Source: Pseudomonas sp. CFII64 | GTDB taxonomy: Bacteria; Pseudomonadota; Gammaproteobacteria; Pseudomonadales; Pseudomonadaceae | NCBI RefSeq assembly: GCF_000416235.1 | Contig: NZ_ATLO01000005.1 | Coordinates: 25,852 to 89,851, forward strand | Direction: 5' to 3' | Length of the DNA: 64,000 bases | Shown: positions 17,261 to 26,331 of the stretch, in pieces | How positions within the stretch are numbered: the stretch's first letter is position 1 | How the letters are laid out: each line of letters opens with the position of its first letter | Position numbers and translations under genes: made by a program | The notes under the pieces: model-generated | Seen by the model: the letters and a program-made list of their open reading frames with translations, nothing else | Databases searched by the model: none | What the model was told of the DNA's origin: nothing

Positions 17261-17833
17261 TCATAGCTGGGCATTGCGTTGCGCAGACGGTAACTCATTC
17301 AACGCCTGATTCAAGGCCAATACATTGACCACCGGCGGGCCGATCAGCGGCCGATCGGTGCTGGCCTCGATCAAACCCTGCACTTTATCGAGCGGCAACT
17401 GCCGGGCAGCGGCCACTCGGGCGGCCTGATAAATCACCGCCGACGGCGGCAGATGCGGATCGAGGCCGCTGCCGGAAGTGGTCAGCAAGGCCAATGGCAC
17501 CGGGCCCTGACCTGGCACCGACGCTTTGTTGGCGTCTTCGGTGATGCGCGCGGCCAGCGCCGGATTGCTCGGCGAAAGGTTGCTCGCACCACTGGCGACC
17601 GTGGCAAACGCCCCGGCCGAGGGGCGTGAATGGAACCACTCATCGCCGCTGAACGACTGCGCGATCAATTGCGAACCGCGCACTTTGCCCGCTGCGTCAT
17701 AAATCAGGCTGCCATTGGCTTGTTCAGGAAAAGCGACTTGAGCAATCCCGGTGACCACTAATGGATAAGCGACGCCGGTGATGAGCGTCATCAGGGCAAG
17801 CATGCTCAGGGCGGGACGGAAGAATGTGGACAT
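17261..17833 (-). CDS. kdpC: KdpC subunit of the K+-transporting ATPase
   Basis: 190 residues. Single N-terminal membrane helix ([22 protein letters not shown]), then [57 protein letters not shown] and QAARVAAAR, which are KdpC landmarks. It stabilises the KdpFABC complex and assists ATP binding. I chose the ATG at 17833 (MSTFFRPAL) over an upstream in-frame start at 17875, which lies inside the REP element. It is separated from kdpB by 68 bp carrying that REP. Confidence 0.95.
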   Translation of the reverse strand: MSTFFRPALSMLALMTLITGVAYPLVVTGIAQVAFPEQANGSLIYDAAGKVRGSQLIAQSFSGDEWFHSRPSAGAFATVASGASNLSPSNPALAARITEDANKASVPGQGPVPLALLTTSGSGLDPHLPPSAVIYQAARVAAARQLPLDKVQGLIEASTDRPLIGPPVVNVLALNQALNELPSAQRNAQL

Positions 17834-17864
17834 GATGAAAATCCTCGGAAGAATGTGAAATCGG

Positions 17865-17888
17865 TTCGCGGGCAAGCCTCGCCAACAG
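17865..17888. repeat. Single REP element inside the kdp operon
   Basis: TTCGCGGGCAAGCCTCGCCA and a few following bases: one arm of the family seen as a pair at 31086-31179. It sits between kdpB and kdpC in the transcript, where a stem could affect mRNA stability or the ratio of the two subunits. Confidence 0.7.
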
Positions 17889-17901
17889 GTTCAGATCGGG
17901 T

Positions 17902-19968
17902 TCAGACCAGGTTCAGGCCCACCAACACCATGTCGATGGCCTTGATCCCCACAAATGGCACGACGATCCCGCCCAAGCCGTAGATCAGCAGATTACGACG
18001 CAGCAATTGCGCGGCGCTGGCGGCTTGCACGCGTACACCGCGCAGAGCCAGCGGGATCAGTACAACGATGATCAGAGCGTTGAAGACGATGGCCGACAGA
18101 ATCGCGCTTTGCGGGCTGGCCAGTTGCATGATGTTCAGCACGCCCAGTTGCGGATAAATCGACGCGAACAGCGCCGGGAGAATCGCGAAATACTTGGCAA
18201 TGTCGTTGGCGATGGAGAACGTCGTCAGCGCCCCACGGGTCACCAGCAACTCTTTGCCGATCTGCACCACGTCCAGCAGTTTGGTTGGGTCGCTGTCCAG
18301 ATCGACCATGTTCGCCGCTTCCCGCGCCGCCTGGGTGCCATCGTTCATCGCCATGCCCACGTCGGCCTGGGCCAGGGCTGGCGCATCGTTGGCGCCGTCG
18401 CCGCACATCGCCACCAGACGACCGTCGTTCTGCTCCATGCGGATACGTTCGAGTTTCTTCTCCGGCGTGGCTTCGGCCAGCACGTCGTCGACGCCCGCCT
18501 CCGCAGCAATAGCCGCAGCGGTCAGCGGATTGTCGCCGGTGACCATCACGGTGCGAATGCCCAGCTTGCGCAATTCGGCAAAGCGTTCACGAATGCCCGG
18601 TTTGACCACGTCCTTGAGGTGAATGGCCCCCAACAGCTTTTTATCCACACACACCAACAGCGGTGTGCCGCCGGTCTTGGCGATCTTGTCGATTTCCCGC
18701 GCCAGGGCTGGCGGCAGATCGCTGCGTTGCATGTCGACAAAGGCCAGCAGCGAATCCACCGCGCCTTTGCGATATACCCGAGCCTGATAGTCGACGCCTG
18801 ATAACCGCGTCTCGGCGCTGAAGGGTACGGCGGTCAATTCGGTGGGCTGCGGCTCCAGCATCGGCTGCAGGTTGCGCAGATATTCGACGATGGATTTGCC
18901 TTCCGCCGTATCGTCGGCCAGCGACGCCAGCAATGCGCCTTCGCCGAGTTCCTTGGCAGACACGCCCGGCGCTGCATACAGCGCGGTGCAACGGCGATTG
19001 CCGAAGGTGATGGTGCCGGTCTTGTCCAGCAACAGCACATGCACGTCACCCGCTGCTTCCACGGCGCGCCCGGATTTGGCGATGACATTGAGGCGCACCA
19101 GTCGGTCCATGCCGGCGATGCCAATGGCCGAGAGCAAGCCGCCAATGGTGGTCGGGATCAACGTGACCAGCAGCGCCACCAGAAACACCAGCGGCAAGCT
19201 GCCACCGGCAAAGTGGGCGAATGGCTGCAACGTCACGACCACCAACAGGAAGATCAGCGTCAGGCCGATCAACAGGATATCCAGCGCCACTTCGTTGGGC
19301 GTTTTCTGGCGTTTGGCGCCTTCGACCAGGGCGATCATGCGGTCCAGGGTCGACTCGCCGGGGTTGGCGCTGATCCGCACCAGCAGCCAGTCCGAGACCA
19401 ACCGCGTGTTGCCGGTGACTGCTGAACGATCACCGCCGGACTCGCGAATCACGGGGGCGGATTCCCCGGTAATCGCCGCCTCGTTGACGGCGGCGATGCC
19501 TTCGATCACCTCGCCGTCACCGGGAATCATTTCCCCGGCTTCGACCCGCACCACGTCGCCTTTGCGCAAGGCGCTGGCATTGACCACGCTGAACGCGCCC
19601 GCCTCGTCACGGCGTCGTGCCTTGAGGCCTTCACTGCCCGCCTTGAGGCTGTCGGCGCGAGCCTTGCCACGACCTTCTGCCAGCGCTTCGGCGAAGTTGG
19701 CGAACAACACGGTGAACCACAACCACAGGGCGATTTGCACCGCCACTGAGGTTGGCACCGCCGGATCGGGAATGACGCACAGAATCGTGGTCAGGATCGC
19801 GGTGAGTTCCACCACCAGCATCACCGGCGAGCGAACCAGTTGGCGTGGATCGAGTTTGACAAAAGCCTGGATCAGCGCCGGACGCCACAGGGCCGAGAGG
19901 CGGGTTTTGCCCGACTCAGCCTTTAACTGCGGCTCAGCGGTTTTTGCAGCTGGAATGTGCATCGTCAT
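17902..19968 (-). CDS. kdpB: KdpB, catalytic P-type ATPase subunit
   Basis: 688 residues. P-type ATPase motifs: [11 protein letters not shown] (actuator), [11 protein letters not shown] (phosphorylated Asp), [21 protein letters not shown], and [21 protein letters not shown]. Seven membrane helices are in the usual positions. It hydrolyses ATP to drive K+ uptake through KdpA. Length and motifs are intact. It starts 10 bp after the kdpA stop. The N-terminus ([21 protein letters not shown]) is slightly longer than in E. coli. Confidence 0.97.
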   Translation of the reverse strand: MTMHIPAAKTAEPQLKAESGKTRLSALWRPALIQAFVKLDPRQLVRSPVMLVVELTAILTTILCVIPDPAVPTSVAVQIALWLWFTVLFANFAEALAEGRGKARADSLKAGSEGLKARRRDEAGAFSVVNASALRKGDVVRVEAGEMIPGDGEVIEGIAAVNEAAITGESAPVIRESGGDRSAVTGNTRLVSDWLLVRISANPGESTLDRMIALVEGAKRQKTPNEVALDILLIGLTLIFLLVVVTLQPFAHFAGGSLPLVFLVALLVTLIPTTIGGLLSAIGIAGMDRLVRLNVIAKSGRAVEAAGDVHVLLLDKTGTITFGNRRCTALYAAPGVSAKELGEGALLASLADDTAEGKSIVEYLRNLQPMLEPQPTELTAVPFSAETRLSGVDYQARVYRKGAVDSLLAFVDMQRSDLPPALAREIDKIAKTGGTPLLVCVDKKLLGAIHLKDVVKPGIRERFAELRKLGIRTVMVTGDNPLTAAAIAAEAGVDDVLAEATPEKKLERIRMEQNDGRLVAMCGDGANDAPALAQADVGMAMNDGTQAAREAANMVDLDSDPTKLLDVVQIGKELLVTRGALTTFSIANDIAKYFAILPALFASIYPQLGVLNIMQLASPQSAILSAIVFNALIIVVLIPLALRGVRVQAASAAQLLRRNLLIYGLGGIVVPFVGIKAIDMVLVGLNLV

Positions 19969-19978
19969 GATCGGTTCC

Positions 19979-21673
19979 TCAGAAGCCCAGGCTCAAGTGT
20001 TCGGCAATCGGGCCCAATGCCAGGGTCGGCAGAAAGGTCAGGCCGCCCACCAGCAAAATGGTCACGGTCAGCAAGGTGACAAACAGCGGGCCGTGGGTCG
20101 GAAAGCTGTTCAGGCCAAGCGGAGCGGTTTTTTTCATTGCCAGGCTTCCCGCCAGAGCCATCACCGGCAGGATGTAGCCGAAGCGACCGATGAACATCGC
20201 CAGGCTGAGCATCAGGTTATGGAACACGGTGTTGGCGCTAAACCCGCCGAACGCCGAACCGTTGTTGGCGGTGGCCGAGGTGTAGGCGTAGAGCAACTGG
20301 CTGAAGCCGTGCGGACCAGGATTGCTCACCGACGCCAGCGGGCCGGGCAGACTGGCCGCCACCGCGCCGAGCACCAGCACACCGACCGGCATGACCAGCA
20401 GCGTGGCGACCAGCAGCTTGACCTCATGGGCCTGCAACTTTTTGCCCAGATATTCCGGCGTGCGGCCAATCATCAGGCCGGCCAGGAAGACAGCAATCAA
20501 CACGTTGAGCAGCATGCCGTTGAGGCCCACGCCGACGCCGCCGAAGATCACTTCGCCGACCATCATGTTGGCCAGGGCGACCATGCCGGTCAGCGGGTTG
20601 AGGCTGTCATGCATGCCGTTCACTGACCCATTGGACGCCGCCGTGGTGGCGGTCGCCCAGAGAACGGTCGCGGTGGTGCCGAAGCGACTTTCCTTGCCTT
20701 CCAGCGGCGCAGTCTGCTCCACGTTCGCGAGGTTCAGCGTCGGGTTCGGCTGATACTCGGCCCACAGCGATACGCCGCCGCCGATCAACAGCAAGGCCAA
20801 CATGCAGGCGACGATGGCCCGGCTCTGGCGCAGGTCTTTCACGTAATGACCGAAGGTGAACACCAGCGCCGCCGGAATCAGCAGAATCGACACCAGCTCG
20901 AACAGGTTGCTCCAGGCGGTCGGGTTCTCGAACGGATGCGCCGAGTTGACGCCGAAGAAGCCGCCGCCGTTGGTGCCCAGTTGCTTGATTGCGATCTGGC
21001 TGGCAGCCGGGCCCATGGGCAGGCTTTGATCCGCGCCTTGCAAGGTCAGCGCATCGACGTAGTGAGCAAAACTCTGCGGCACGCCCTGCCAGACCAGAAA
21101 CAGCGCGAGCACGATGCACAGCGGCACCAGGCCGTAAAGCGTGACGCGGGTCATGTCCGCCCAGAAGTTGCCGAGGTTTTGCGTCGAGCGCCGACTGATG
21201 CCGCGACAAAATGCCAGCAACACGGCGATACCCGTCGCGGCACTGACAAAGTTCTGCACGGTCAGGCCGACCATCTGGCTCAAGTAGCTCAACGACGCTT
21301 CGCCGCTGTAGCTCTGCCAGTTGGTGTTGGTGACGAAACTCATCGCCGTGTTGAACGCCAGCGACCATTCCATGCCCGGCAATTGTTGCGGGTTGAGTGG
21401 CAGCGAGCCCTGCCCTAACAGCATGGCAAACAACAGGACGAAACCGGCCAGGTTGAAGGCCAGCAGCGCGAACAGATAGGTTTTCCAGTTCTGCTCGACC
21501 TTGGGATCAATCCCCGACAGGCGATAGCAGATGTTTTCCACCGGGCGCAGCACCGGCGTCAGCCAGGTCCGCTCGCCTTCCACCACCCGATAATAGAAAC
21601 GCCCAAGCAGCGGCGCGGGCAACAGCACCAGCGCCAGGAAAGCCAGAATCAATAGATAGTCATAACTGTGCAT
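19979..21673 (-). CDS. kdpA: KdpA, K+-translocating subunit
   Basis: 564 residues and about ten membrane segments. Four pore-loop repeats form the selectivity filter; visible are [47 protein letters not shown] and [13 protein letters not shown]. It binds and conducts K+. The start is the ATG at 21673, with AGGAG directly upstream; the frame is open for another 100 codons, which run through kdpF and the promoter region and are not coding. It starts 8 bp after the kdpF stop. Confidence 0.97.
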   Translation of the reverse strand: MHSYDYLLILAFLALVLLPAPLLGRFYYRVVEGERTWLTPVLRPVENICYRLSGIDPKVEQNWKTYLFALLAFNLAGFVLLFAMLLGQGSLPLNPQQLPGMEWSLAFNTAMSFVTNTNWQSYSGEASLSYLSQMVGLTVQNFVSAATGIAVLLAFCRGISRRSTQNLGNFWADMTRVTLYGLVPLCIVLALFLVWQGVPQSFAHYVDALTLQGADQSLPMGPAASQIAIKQLGTNGGGFFGVNSAHPFENPTAWSNLFELVSILLIPAALVFTFGHYVKDLRQSRAIVACMLALLLIGGGVSLWAEYQPNPTLNLANVEQTAPLEGKESRFGTTATVLWATATTAASNGSVNGMHDSLNPLTGMVALANMMVGEVIFGGVGVGLNGMLLNVLIAVFLAGLMIGRTPEYLGKKLQAHEVKLLVATLLVMPVGVLVLGAVAASLPGPLASVSNPGPHGFSQLLYAYTSATANNGSAFGGFSANTVFHNLMLSLAMFIGRFGYILPVMALAGSLAMKKTAPLGLNSFPTHGPLFVTLLTVTILLVGGLTFLPTLALGPIAEHLSLGF

Positions 21674-21681
21674 GGCTGCTC

Positions 21682-21771
21682 CTAAGTCCGGCCTGCGCGT
21701 AGCAGCGCAACCAGCAAGTAAATGAACAGCCCTGCCGCCAACAGCAGGGACACCCCATCCAGAACGCTCAT
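21682..21771 (-). CDS. kdpF: KdpF, small stabilising peptide of the Kdp complex
   Basis: 29-residue, single-span membrane peptide: MSVLDGVSLLLAAGLFIYLL, then VALLRAGRT. It matches KdpF in length and pattern (start near the membrane, short basic tail) and lies exactly where KdpF belongs, 8 bp before kdpA. KdpF stabilises the KdpABC complex. Short genes like this are often missed by annotation. Confidence 0.92.
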   Translation of the reverse strand: MSVLDGVSLLLAAGLFIYLLVALLRAGRT

Positions 21772-21825
21772 CGAAATACTCCGTCGCTGCGGCGATTGCC
21801 GCGTGTGAGCCATTGTCGGGACAGA

Positions 21826-21881
21826 GGGTGTAAAGGAACGAGATCGACGGCTGCGGGACGGCGTAAAGAAGGCGTAAAAAT
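21826..21881 (-). promoter_or_regulatory. Candidate KdpE operator upstream of kdpF
   Basis: Read on the minus strand, TTTTTACGCC (end at 21871) is followed at once by TTCTTTACGCC (end at 21860): two tandem 11-bp copies, one helical turn apart, as expected for an OmpR-family dimer. A third TTTACACC lies at 21827-21834. E. coli KdpE binds a T-rich site containing TTTATAC and TTTACACC upstream of kdpFABC. This site is about 90 bp before the kdpF start. Inference from similarity and position. Confidence 0.6.
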
Positions 21882-21955
21882 CGGGGGGCGGAGGCGCTGC
21901 AAAGCCGTCGGCGCCCGCTGGCTCCAACGGATCTCTGGGTTGCTGCCACCGTGCC

Positions 21956-21975
21956 ACCTGTTACTTCTGACAGGT
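21956..21975 (+). promoter_or_regulatory. lux box (LuxR-type operator) before the orphan LuxR gene
   Basis: ACCTGTTACTTCTGACAGGT: six-base perfect inverted arms (ACCTGT/ACAGGT), 20 bp in all, matching the ACCTG-N10-CAGGT pattern of lux/las boxes bound by acyl-homoserine-lactone-type LuxR regulators. Its centre (21965.5) lies about 42 bp before a predicted transcription start near 22008, the class II activator position. Confidence 0.7.
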
Positions 21976-21995
21976 TCCAGATTCTGCGCAAGGCG

Positions 21996-22002
21996 TTATC
22001 GT
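21996..22002 (+). promoter_or_regulatory. Probable -10 element of the orphan LuxR gene
   Basis: TTATCGT at 21996-22002 is a weak -10-like hexamer. The -35 region falls inside the lux box and is poor, as is usual for LuxR-activated promoters. A start near 22008 would leave a leader of about 27 nt containing the AGGGAG ribosome-binding site at 22022-22027. Confidence 0.45.
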
Positions 22003-22034
22003 GACGGGGTGTGACACATGACAGGGAGTCGACG

Positions 22035-22301
22035 ATGAATCATTCAGCACACAACAGCGCCCATGTGACGAACGTCCATAGGCACCTGGCGACGCCAACA
22101 GTGCAATTGACCGTCAAGGAGATGGAAGTCCTGCAATGGGCAGCGATGGGTAAATCCGCGTGGGAGATCTCGCGTATTCAGGACCGGACCGAAGCTGCGG
22201 TCAATTTCCACATGTGCAACATTCGCCGTAAATTCGGGGTCAATTCCCTCAGGGCCGCCTTGATCAAGGCCATTGAGCAGAGAGTGATTGTGCTGGAATG
22301 A
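22035..22301 (+). CDS. Orphan LuxR-type regulator consisting only of the DNA-binding domain
   Basis: 88 residues. After a short His/Asn-rich start, residues 25-86 form a complete LuxR/GerE helix-turn-helix: LTVKEMEVLQWAAMGKSAWE, ISRIQDRTEAAVNFHMCNIR, RKFGVNS. The EVLQW.A.GK..WEIS and VNFHM.NIRRKFGV signatures are those of the acyl-HSL subgroup (LasR, PhzR), not of NarL-type response regulators. There is no autoinducer-binding domain or receiver. The ATG has AGGGAG 7-8 bases upstream. It is divergent from kdpF, with a lux box 59 bp before its start. It may bind lux boxes constitutively, or antagonise full-length LuxR proteins by dimerising; both are inference. Confidence 0.88.
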   Translation: MNHSAHNSAHVTNVHRHLATPTVQLTVKEMEVLQWAAMGKSAWEISRIQDRTEAAVNFHMCNIRRKFGVNSLRAALIKAIEQRVIVLE

Positions 22302-22464
22302 CATTCAGACGCGGACCTTTGTACCGATCGCGATACATTTCCGACATTCCCCCGACACCCGATCACCCCACCCTTTCGCCGCGCCTCCCGGCGAAGTAGC
22401 ATGCGGGGGCGTTGATCTTCAACAGCGGCCAGTGATGGCGGCATCACCAGGCGGCAGTCGCATC

Positions 22465-23217
22465 ATGCAAGCAAGCTCCGACATTCCTGTAGACAACGCC
22501 CCGATTGCGGACCAGCGCTGGAACACGCGCGCCTTGATCGTCGACGACGATGTGCCGATCCGCGAACTGCTTTGCGATTACCTGGCGCGCTTCAACATTC
22601 AGTGCCGGGGCGTGACCGATGGCAACGAAATGCGCCAGGCGCTGGAGCAGGAAACCTTCGACGTGATCGTGCTCGACCTGATGCTGCCGGGTGAAGATGG
22701 CCTGTCGCTGTGTCGCTGGCTGCGCGGCACGTCGGACATTCCGATCCTGATGCTCACCGCTCGTTGCGAACCCACCGACCGGATTATCGGCCTTGAACTG
22801 GGCGCCGACGATTACATGGCCAAGCCGTTCGAGCCGCGCGAACTGGTGGCGCGCATTCAGACCGTGCTGCGCCGGGTGCGTGATGATCGCAACGATCAGC
22901 GCTCCATCGTGCGCTTCGATGCCTGGCGCCTGAACAGCGTGCTGCGTCAACTGACCGCCGCCGATGGCCTGGTGGTGCCGCTGTCCAACGCCGAGTTCCG
23001 CTTGCTGCGAGTCTTTCTGGAACGTCCGCGCCGGGTGCTGAGCCGTGAACAGCTGCTGGATGCGGCACGCGGGCGCTCCATCGAAGCCTTTGATCGCAGC
23101 ATCGACTTGCTGGTCTCGCGCCTGCGCCAGAAGCTCGGCGACGACCCGAAAAACCCGCAACTGATCAAGACCGTACGCGGCGAAGGCTATCTGTTCGACG
23201 CCAGGGACATCGGTTGA
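22465..23217 (+). CDS. OmpR/PhoB-type response regulator
   Basis: About 250 residues. Receiver with ALIVDDDVPIREL, phospho-acceptor in VIVLDLMLPGEDG, MLTARCE and MAKPFEP; winged helix with LSNAEFRLLRVFLERPRRVLSREQLL, RSIDLLVSRLRQKLG and KTVRGEGYLF. Its cognate kinase follows with a TTGA overlap. The start is uncertain: ATG at 22465 is favoured by homology of the N-terminus, but an in-frame ATG at 22435 is possible and neither has a strong ribosome-binding site. Sensed signal unknown. Confidence 0.9.
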   Translation: MQASSDIPVDNAPIADQRWNTRALIVDDDVPIRELLCDYLARFNIQCRGVTDGNEMRQALEQETFDVIVLDLMLPGEDGLSLCRWLRGTSDIPILMLTARCEPTDRIIGLELGADDYMAKPFEPRELVARIQTVLRRVRDDRNDQRSIVRFDAWRLNSVLRQLTAADGLVVPLSNAEFRLLRVFLERPRRVLSREQLLDAARGRSIEAFDRSIDLLVSRLRQKLGDDPKNPQLIKTVRGEGYLFDARDIG

Positions 23218-24269
23218 TTCGCTCCGCAGATACCCTGTTCGCCCGCCTGTTCGGTGGGGCGTTGGTGGCTATTTTTCTGGCGCATCTGCTGGCGTTCATT
23301 TGGTTCACGATGTATGGCTTTCCGCCTCCGCCACCGCCTGAGGCAGCCGATGCTCAGCATCAATCCACCGATTTTCAAGGTGAGCGCCCTCCTCCACACA
23401 CACCGCAACGGAAACCGCCGTTATTTGGCGGGCCTGTGGTGCCGCTGTTTTTTCAAACGATCACCCTGGTGGTTGCCGCCTGGTACGGCGCCAAGGCATT
23501 GAGCCGGCCGATCCAGCACCTGAGCGAGGCTGCCGAGCGGCTCAGCGAAAACCTCGACAGCCCGCCGCTGGAACTCAGCGGCCCGCGCGAGGTGCGTCAG
23601 GCCGCGCAGACTTTCAACCTGATGCAGGAGCGTATCCGCGATCAGGTAAAACAGCGCGGCCGTATGCTGGCGGCGGTGTCTCATGACCTGCGCACGCCGC
23701 TGTCGCGCCTGAAGCTGCGGGTCGAGCAGATCGACGAGCCGAAACTGCACACGCAGATGAGCCAGGACCTCAACGACATGATCGGCATGCTCGACGCCAC
23801 GCTGACTTACCTCAATGAGCAGCGCAACAGCGAGGATCTGCAGTTGTTTGACTTGCAGGCGCTGATCGAGTCCTTGACCGAAAACGCTCAGGACAATGGC
23901 GACGACGTGCAGTGCAACGGCGGCTGCAAACCGCTGAAGATTCAGCCCATGGCGCTGCGTTCCTGCATCAACAATTTGATCGACAATGCCTTGCGCTATG
24001 CCGGGCAGGCGCGGGTCGACATTCACGACCAGGAAGATCACGTGACCGTGGCCGTGATTGACAACGGACCAGGCATCGCCGTCGAACACCATGAAGCGGT
24101 GTTCGAGCCTTTCTATCGCCTGGAAGGCTCACGCAATCGTAATTCCGGTGGCGTCGGCATGGGCATGACCATTGCCCGGGACGCGGCGCGGCGCATGGGC
24201 GGCGACCTGACGCTGGAACAAACGCCCGGCGGCGGCCTGACCGTGCTGCTGGACCTGCCTCGGCGCTGA
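23214..24269 (+). CDS. Sensor histidine kinase with a proline-rich periplasmic loop
   Basis: 351 residues. TM1 about 10-32, a short periplasmic loop (about 33-75) very rich in proline (GFPPPPPPEAADA, RPPPHTPQRKPP), TM2 about 77-95, HAMP, HisKA with AAVSHDLRTPLSRLKLR, then an ATPase domain with NNLIDNALRYA, DNGPGIAVEHHE and GVGMGMTIARDAARR. It starts at a TTG overlapping the regulator's stop (TTGA), so the pair is translationally coupled. The small loop suggests sensing through the membrane or by a partner protein. The EF-hand protein lies 118 bp downstream. Confidence 0.9.
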   Translation: MIRSADTLFARLFGGALVAIFLAHLLAFIWFTMYGFPPPPPPEAADAQHQSTDFQGERPPPHTPQRKPPLFGGPVVPLFFQTITLVVAAWYGAKALSRPIQHLSEAAERLSENLDSPPLELSGPREVRQAAQTFNLMQERIRDQVKQRGRMLAAVSHDLRTPLSRLKLRVEQIDEPKLHTQMSQDLNDMIGMLDATLTYLNEQRNSEDLQLFDLQALIESLTENAQDNGDDVQCNGGCKPLKIQPMALRSCINNLIDNALRYAGQARVDIHDQEDHVTVAVIDNGPGIAVEHHEAVFEPFYRLEGSRNRNSGGVGMGMTIARDAARRMGGDLTLEQTPGGGLTVLLDLPRR

Positions 24270-24387
24270 TCCGCGACGTGTGTCCGGCGCGATACAAACC
24301 TTACATACCCTCGACAACTCCCGCCTTGAGTCTGCATAAGCCGGTGCACCGCCACCGGCCCAATCCAACCCGATGGGAGTTCGCCCG

Positions 24388-24996
24388 ATGATCAGTGGCG
24401 TCAGCAGTAGTTATTCGAGCTATACCAGCACGAGCACAACCTCAAGCGCGAGCAGCAAGAAATTCCAGGAGCAGTTACTGGCCAAGCTCGATACCGACGG
24501 CGACGGCAGTATCAGCAAGGATGAAATGAGCACGGCAGTCTCGTCCTCCGACAGTAAAGACGGAATCATGGTCAGCCTGAGCAAGGCGTTCAGCGATCTG
24601 GACAGCAATGACGACGACAGCCTGGATGCCGACGAACTGGCGGCGATGGCACCACCGCCGCCGCCGTCCATGCAACCGGACACTGACGTCGCCGAAAGCC
24701 TGCTCGGTTCTCTGGACAGTGACGAAGATGGCGCGATCAGCAGCGATGAATTGACCGCCGGCCTGACCAGCGCCGACAGCAGCGCCGACAGCTCCCAGGT
24801 GTTCGATGCGCTGGACACCAACGAGGACGGCAGCGTCAGCCTCGACGAACTGACCGCCGCCGTGGATGCCAGCAGTGACGACAGCAGTAACGATGCAGCC
24901 GCTCAGGCATTGAGCAAGATGGTTGCGGCCTTGAGCGAGCGTTATGACACTGAAGGCAACAAGCCGGTTGGCAAGTACCTGAACGTCGCGGCGTAA
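24388..24996 (+). CDS. EF-hand calcium-binding protein with four canonical loops
   Basis: 202 residues. After a Ser/Thr/Tyr-rich start (residues 1-24) there are four EF-hand loops: 35-46 DTDGDGSISKDE, 72-83 DSNDDDSLDADE, 110-121 DSDEDGAISSDE and 143-154 DTNEDGSVSLDE, each with Asp/Ser ligands and a final Glu. Loops 1-2 and 3-4 form two pairs joined by a proline run (PPPPPSMQP). No classical signal peptide; the Ser/Tyr-rich N-terminus could direct another export route. I chose the ATG at 24388 because GGGAG lies upstream. It resembles the XopAW-type EF-hand proteins found in plant-associated bacteria. It probably buffers or senses Ca2+; role unknown. Confidence 0.85.
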   Translation: MISGVSSSYSSYTSTSTTSSASSKKFQEQLLAKLDTDGDGSISKDEMSTAVSSSDSKDGIMVSLSKAFSDLDSNDDDSLDADELAAMAPPPPPSMQPDTDVAESLLGSLDSDEDGAISSDELTAGLTSADSSADSSQVFDALDTNEDGSVSLDELTAAVDASSDDSSNDAAAQALSKMVAALSERYDTEGNKPVGKYLNVAA

Positions 24997-25054
24997 GGGG
25001 GATCACGGAAAAAACCCATCCCCGTAGATACCGTCTTGACCCTCATCGCACAAC

Positions 25055-25148
25055 CCGTAGGACCGGCTTTAGCCGGGAGGGCGGAGGGTCTGACGACGCA
25101 ACTGCTGCGAATGTACCGGACTCCTCCCGGCTAAAGCCGGTCCTACGG
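25055..25148. repeat. REPIN, second copy of the CCGTAGGACCGGCTTTAGCC family
   Basis: Arms at 25055-25080 and 25123-25148 are perfect inverted 26-bp copies, identical to the arms at 13727-13820, with a 42-bp spacer of similar sequence. It again lies between convergent genes (EF-hand protein and AI-2E-family permease). Confidence 0.9.
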
Positions 25149-25172
25149 GATCTATTCAACTTCGAACAGCGC

Positions 25173-26219
25173 TTAGCGCTGAACCGTCCGGGCCCCGCGC
25201 ACCCAATCTGTCAGCAAGCTGTACGCCACCGCCAGCAAGGTCGGGCCGATGAACAGGCCGATGAAACCGAAGGCCAGCAAGCCACCAAAGACGCCCAGCA
25301 ACACGATCACCAACGGCAAATTGCCGCCACGACTGATCAGGTAGGGCTTGAGCACGTTGTCCACGCCGCTGATGATGAACATGCCCCAAAGGCCGAGGAA
25401 AATCGCCATCCCGTATTCGCCATTCCAGGCCAGCCAGGCGGTGGCGGGAATCCAGATCAGCGGCGGCCCCATGGGAATCAGGCTGAACAGGAAGGTCATG
25501 ATGCCCAGCACCAAGGCGCCCGGCACGCCCGCAATCAGGAAGCCGATCAACGCCAGGACCGCTTGCGCCGCCGCCGTCCCGATCACGCCGTTGACCACGC
25601 GCTGTACCGTGCCCGCCACCAGTTCCAGGTAATACTCGGCGCGCTCGCCGATCAGCCGTTCCAGCAGGCTGAGCACGAATGCCGCCAGGCGCGGCCCGTC
25701 GCGGTAGAAGAAGAACACGAAGACCAGACTCAAAGTCAGCTCCAGAATCCCGCCGCCAATCTGCGCGCTACGTGCCAGCAACCAGTTGCCCACCTGCCCC
25801 AGATAAGGCCGCAGTGTGGTAATCATCGCCGCGCCTTGCTGATCGATGGTGTTCCAGAACGCTACCAGCCGCTCGCCCACGAACGGCACCCCGATCAACC
25901 AGGTGGGTGGATCCGGCAGACCGTCGACCTGCACATCCTTGATGAAAGCGGTGGCATCACGCACATGATCGGCCAGATTGAAGCCCAGCCAGACCAGCGG
26001 CGCCGCAACCAGCAGCATCCAGCCCAGGGTCAGCACCAGCGCCGCCAGCGACTCGCGGCCTTTGAACCAGCGCGTCAACAGGCGCATCAGCGGCCAGCTG
26101 GCAAACGCCAGCACCGCGCCCCAGAACAGCGCCGACCAGAACGGTGCCATCACCCAGACACACGCACTGAGCAACGCCAGGAGCAGGATCTGCACCAACA
26201 GGCGATCGTTATTGAGCAT
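25173..26219 (-). CDS. AI-2E-family (PerM-like) membrane transporter
   Basis: 348 residues with about eight membrane helices. N-terminal helices LLVQILLLALLSACVWVM and FWSALFWGAVLAFASWPLM are followed by an amphipathic soluble region (about 120-200) and the conserved C-terminal block GVPGALVLGIMTFLFSLIPMGPPLIWIPA and LLGVFGGLLAFGFIGLFIGPTLLAVAY. This family includes TqsA and PerM and the Na+/H+ antiporters of halophiles; the substrate cannot be told. I chose the ATG at 26219 (MLNNDRL); the frame is open further upstream without a good site. Confidence 0.88.
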   Translation of the reverse strand: MLNNDRLLVQILLLALLSACVWVMAPFWSALFWGAVLAFASWPLMRLLTRWFKGRESLAALVLTLGWMLLVAAPLVWLGFNLADHVRDATAFIKDVQVDGLPDPPTWLIGVPFVGERLVAFWNTIDQQGAAMITTLRPYLGQVGNWLLARSAQIGGGILELTLSLVFVFFFYRDGPRLAAFVLSLLERLIGERAEYYLELVAGTVQRVVNGVIGTAAAQAVLALIGFLIAGVPGALVLGIMTFLFSLIPMGPPLIWIPATAWLAWNGEYGMAIFLGLWGMFIISGVDNVLKPYLISRGGNLPLVIVLLGVFGGLLAFGFIGLFIGPTLLAVAYSLLTDWVRGARTVQR

Positions 26220-26331
26220 GGGTCTATCCAGTAAAAAAAGATCAGAAGCGCAGAGCATAACGGCGAACACTGAACGCGTCAGTGTTCGCCGTGTGCAAAA
26301 GTGGATTCAGTGCCGGTTCAGGTGAGTTCGG

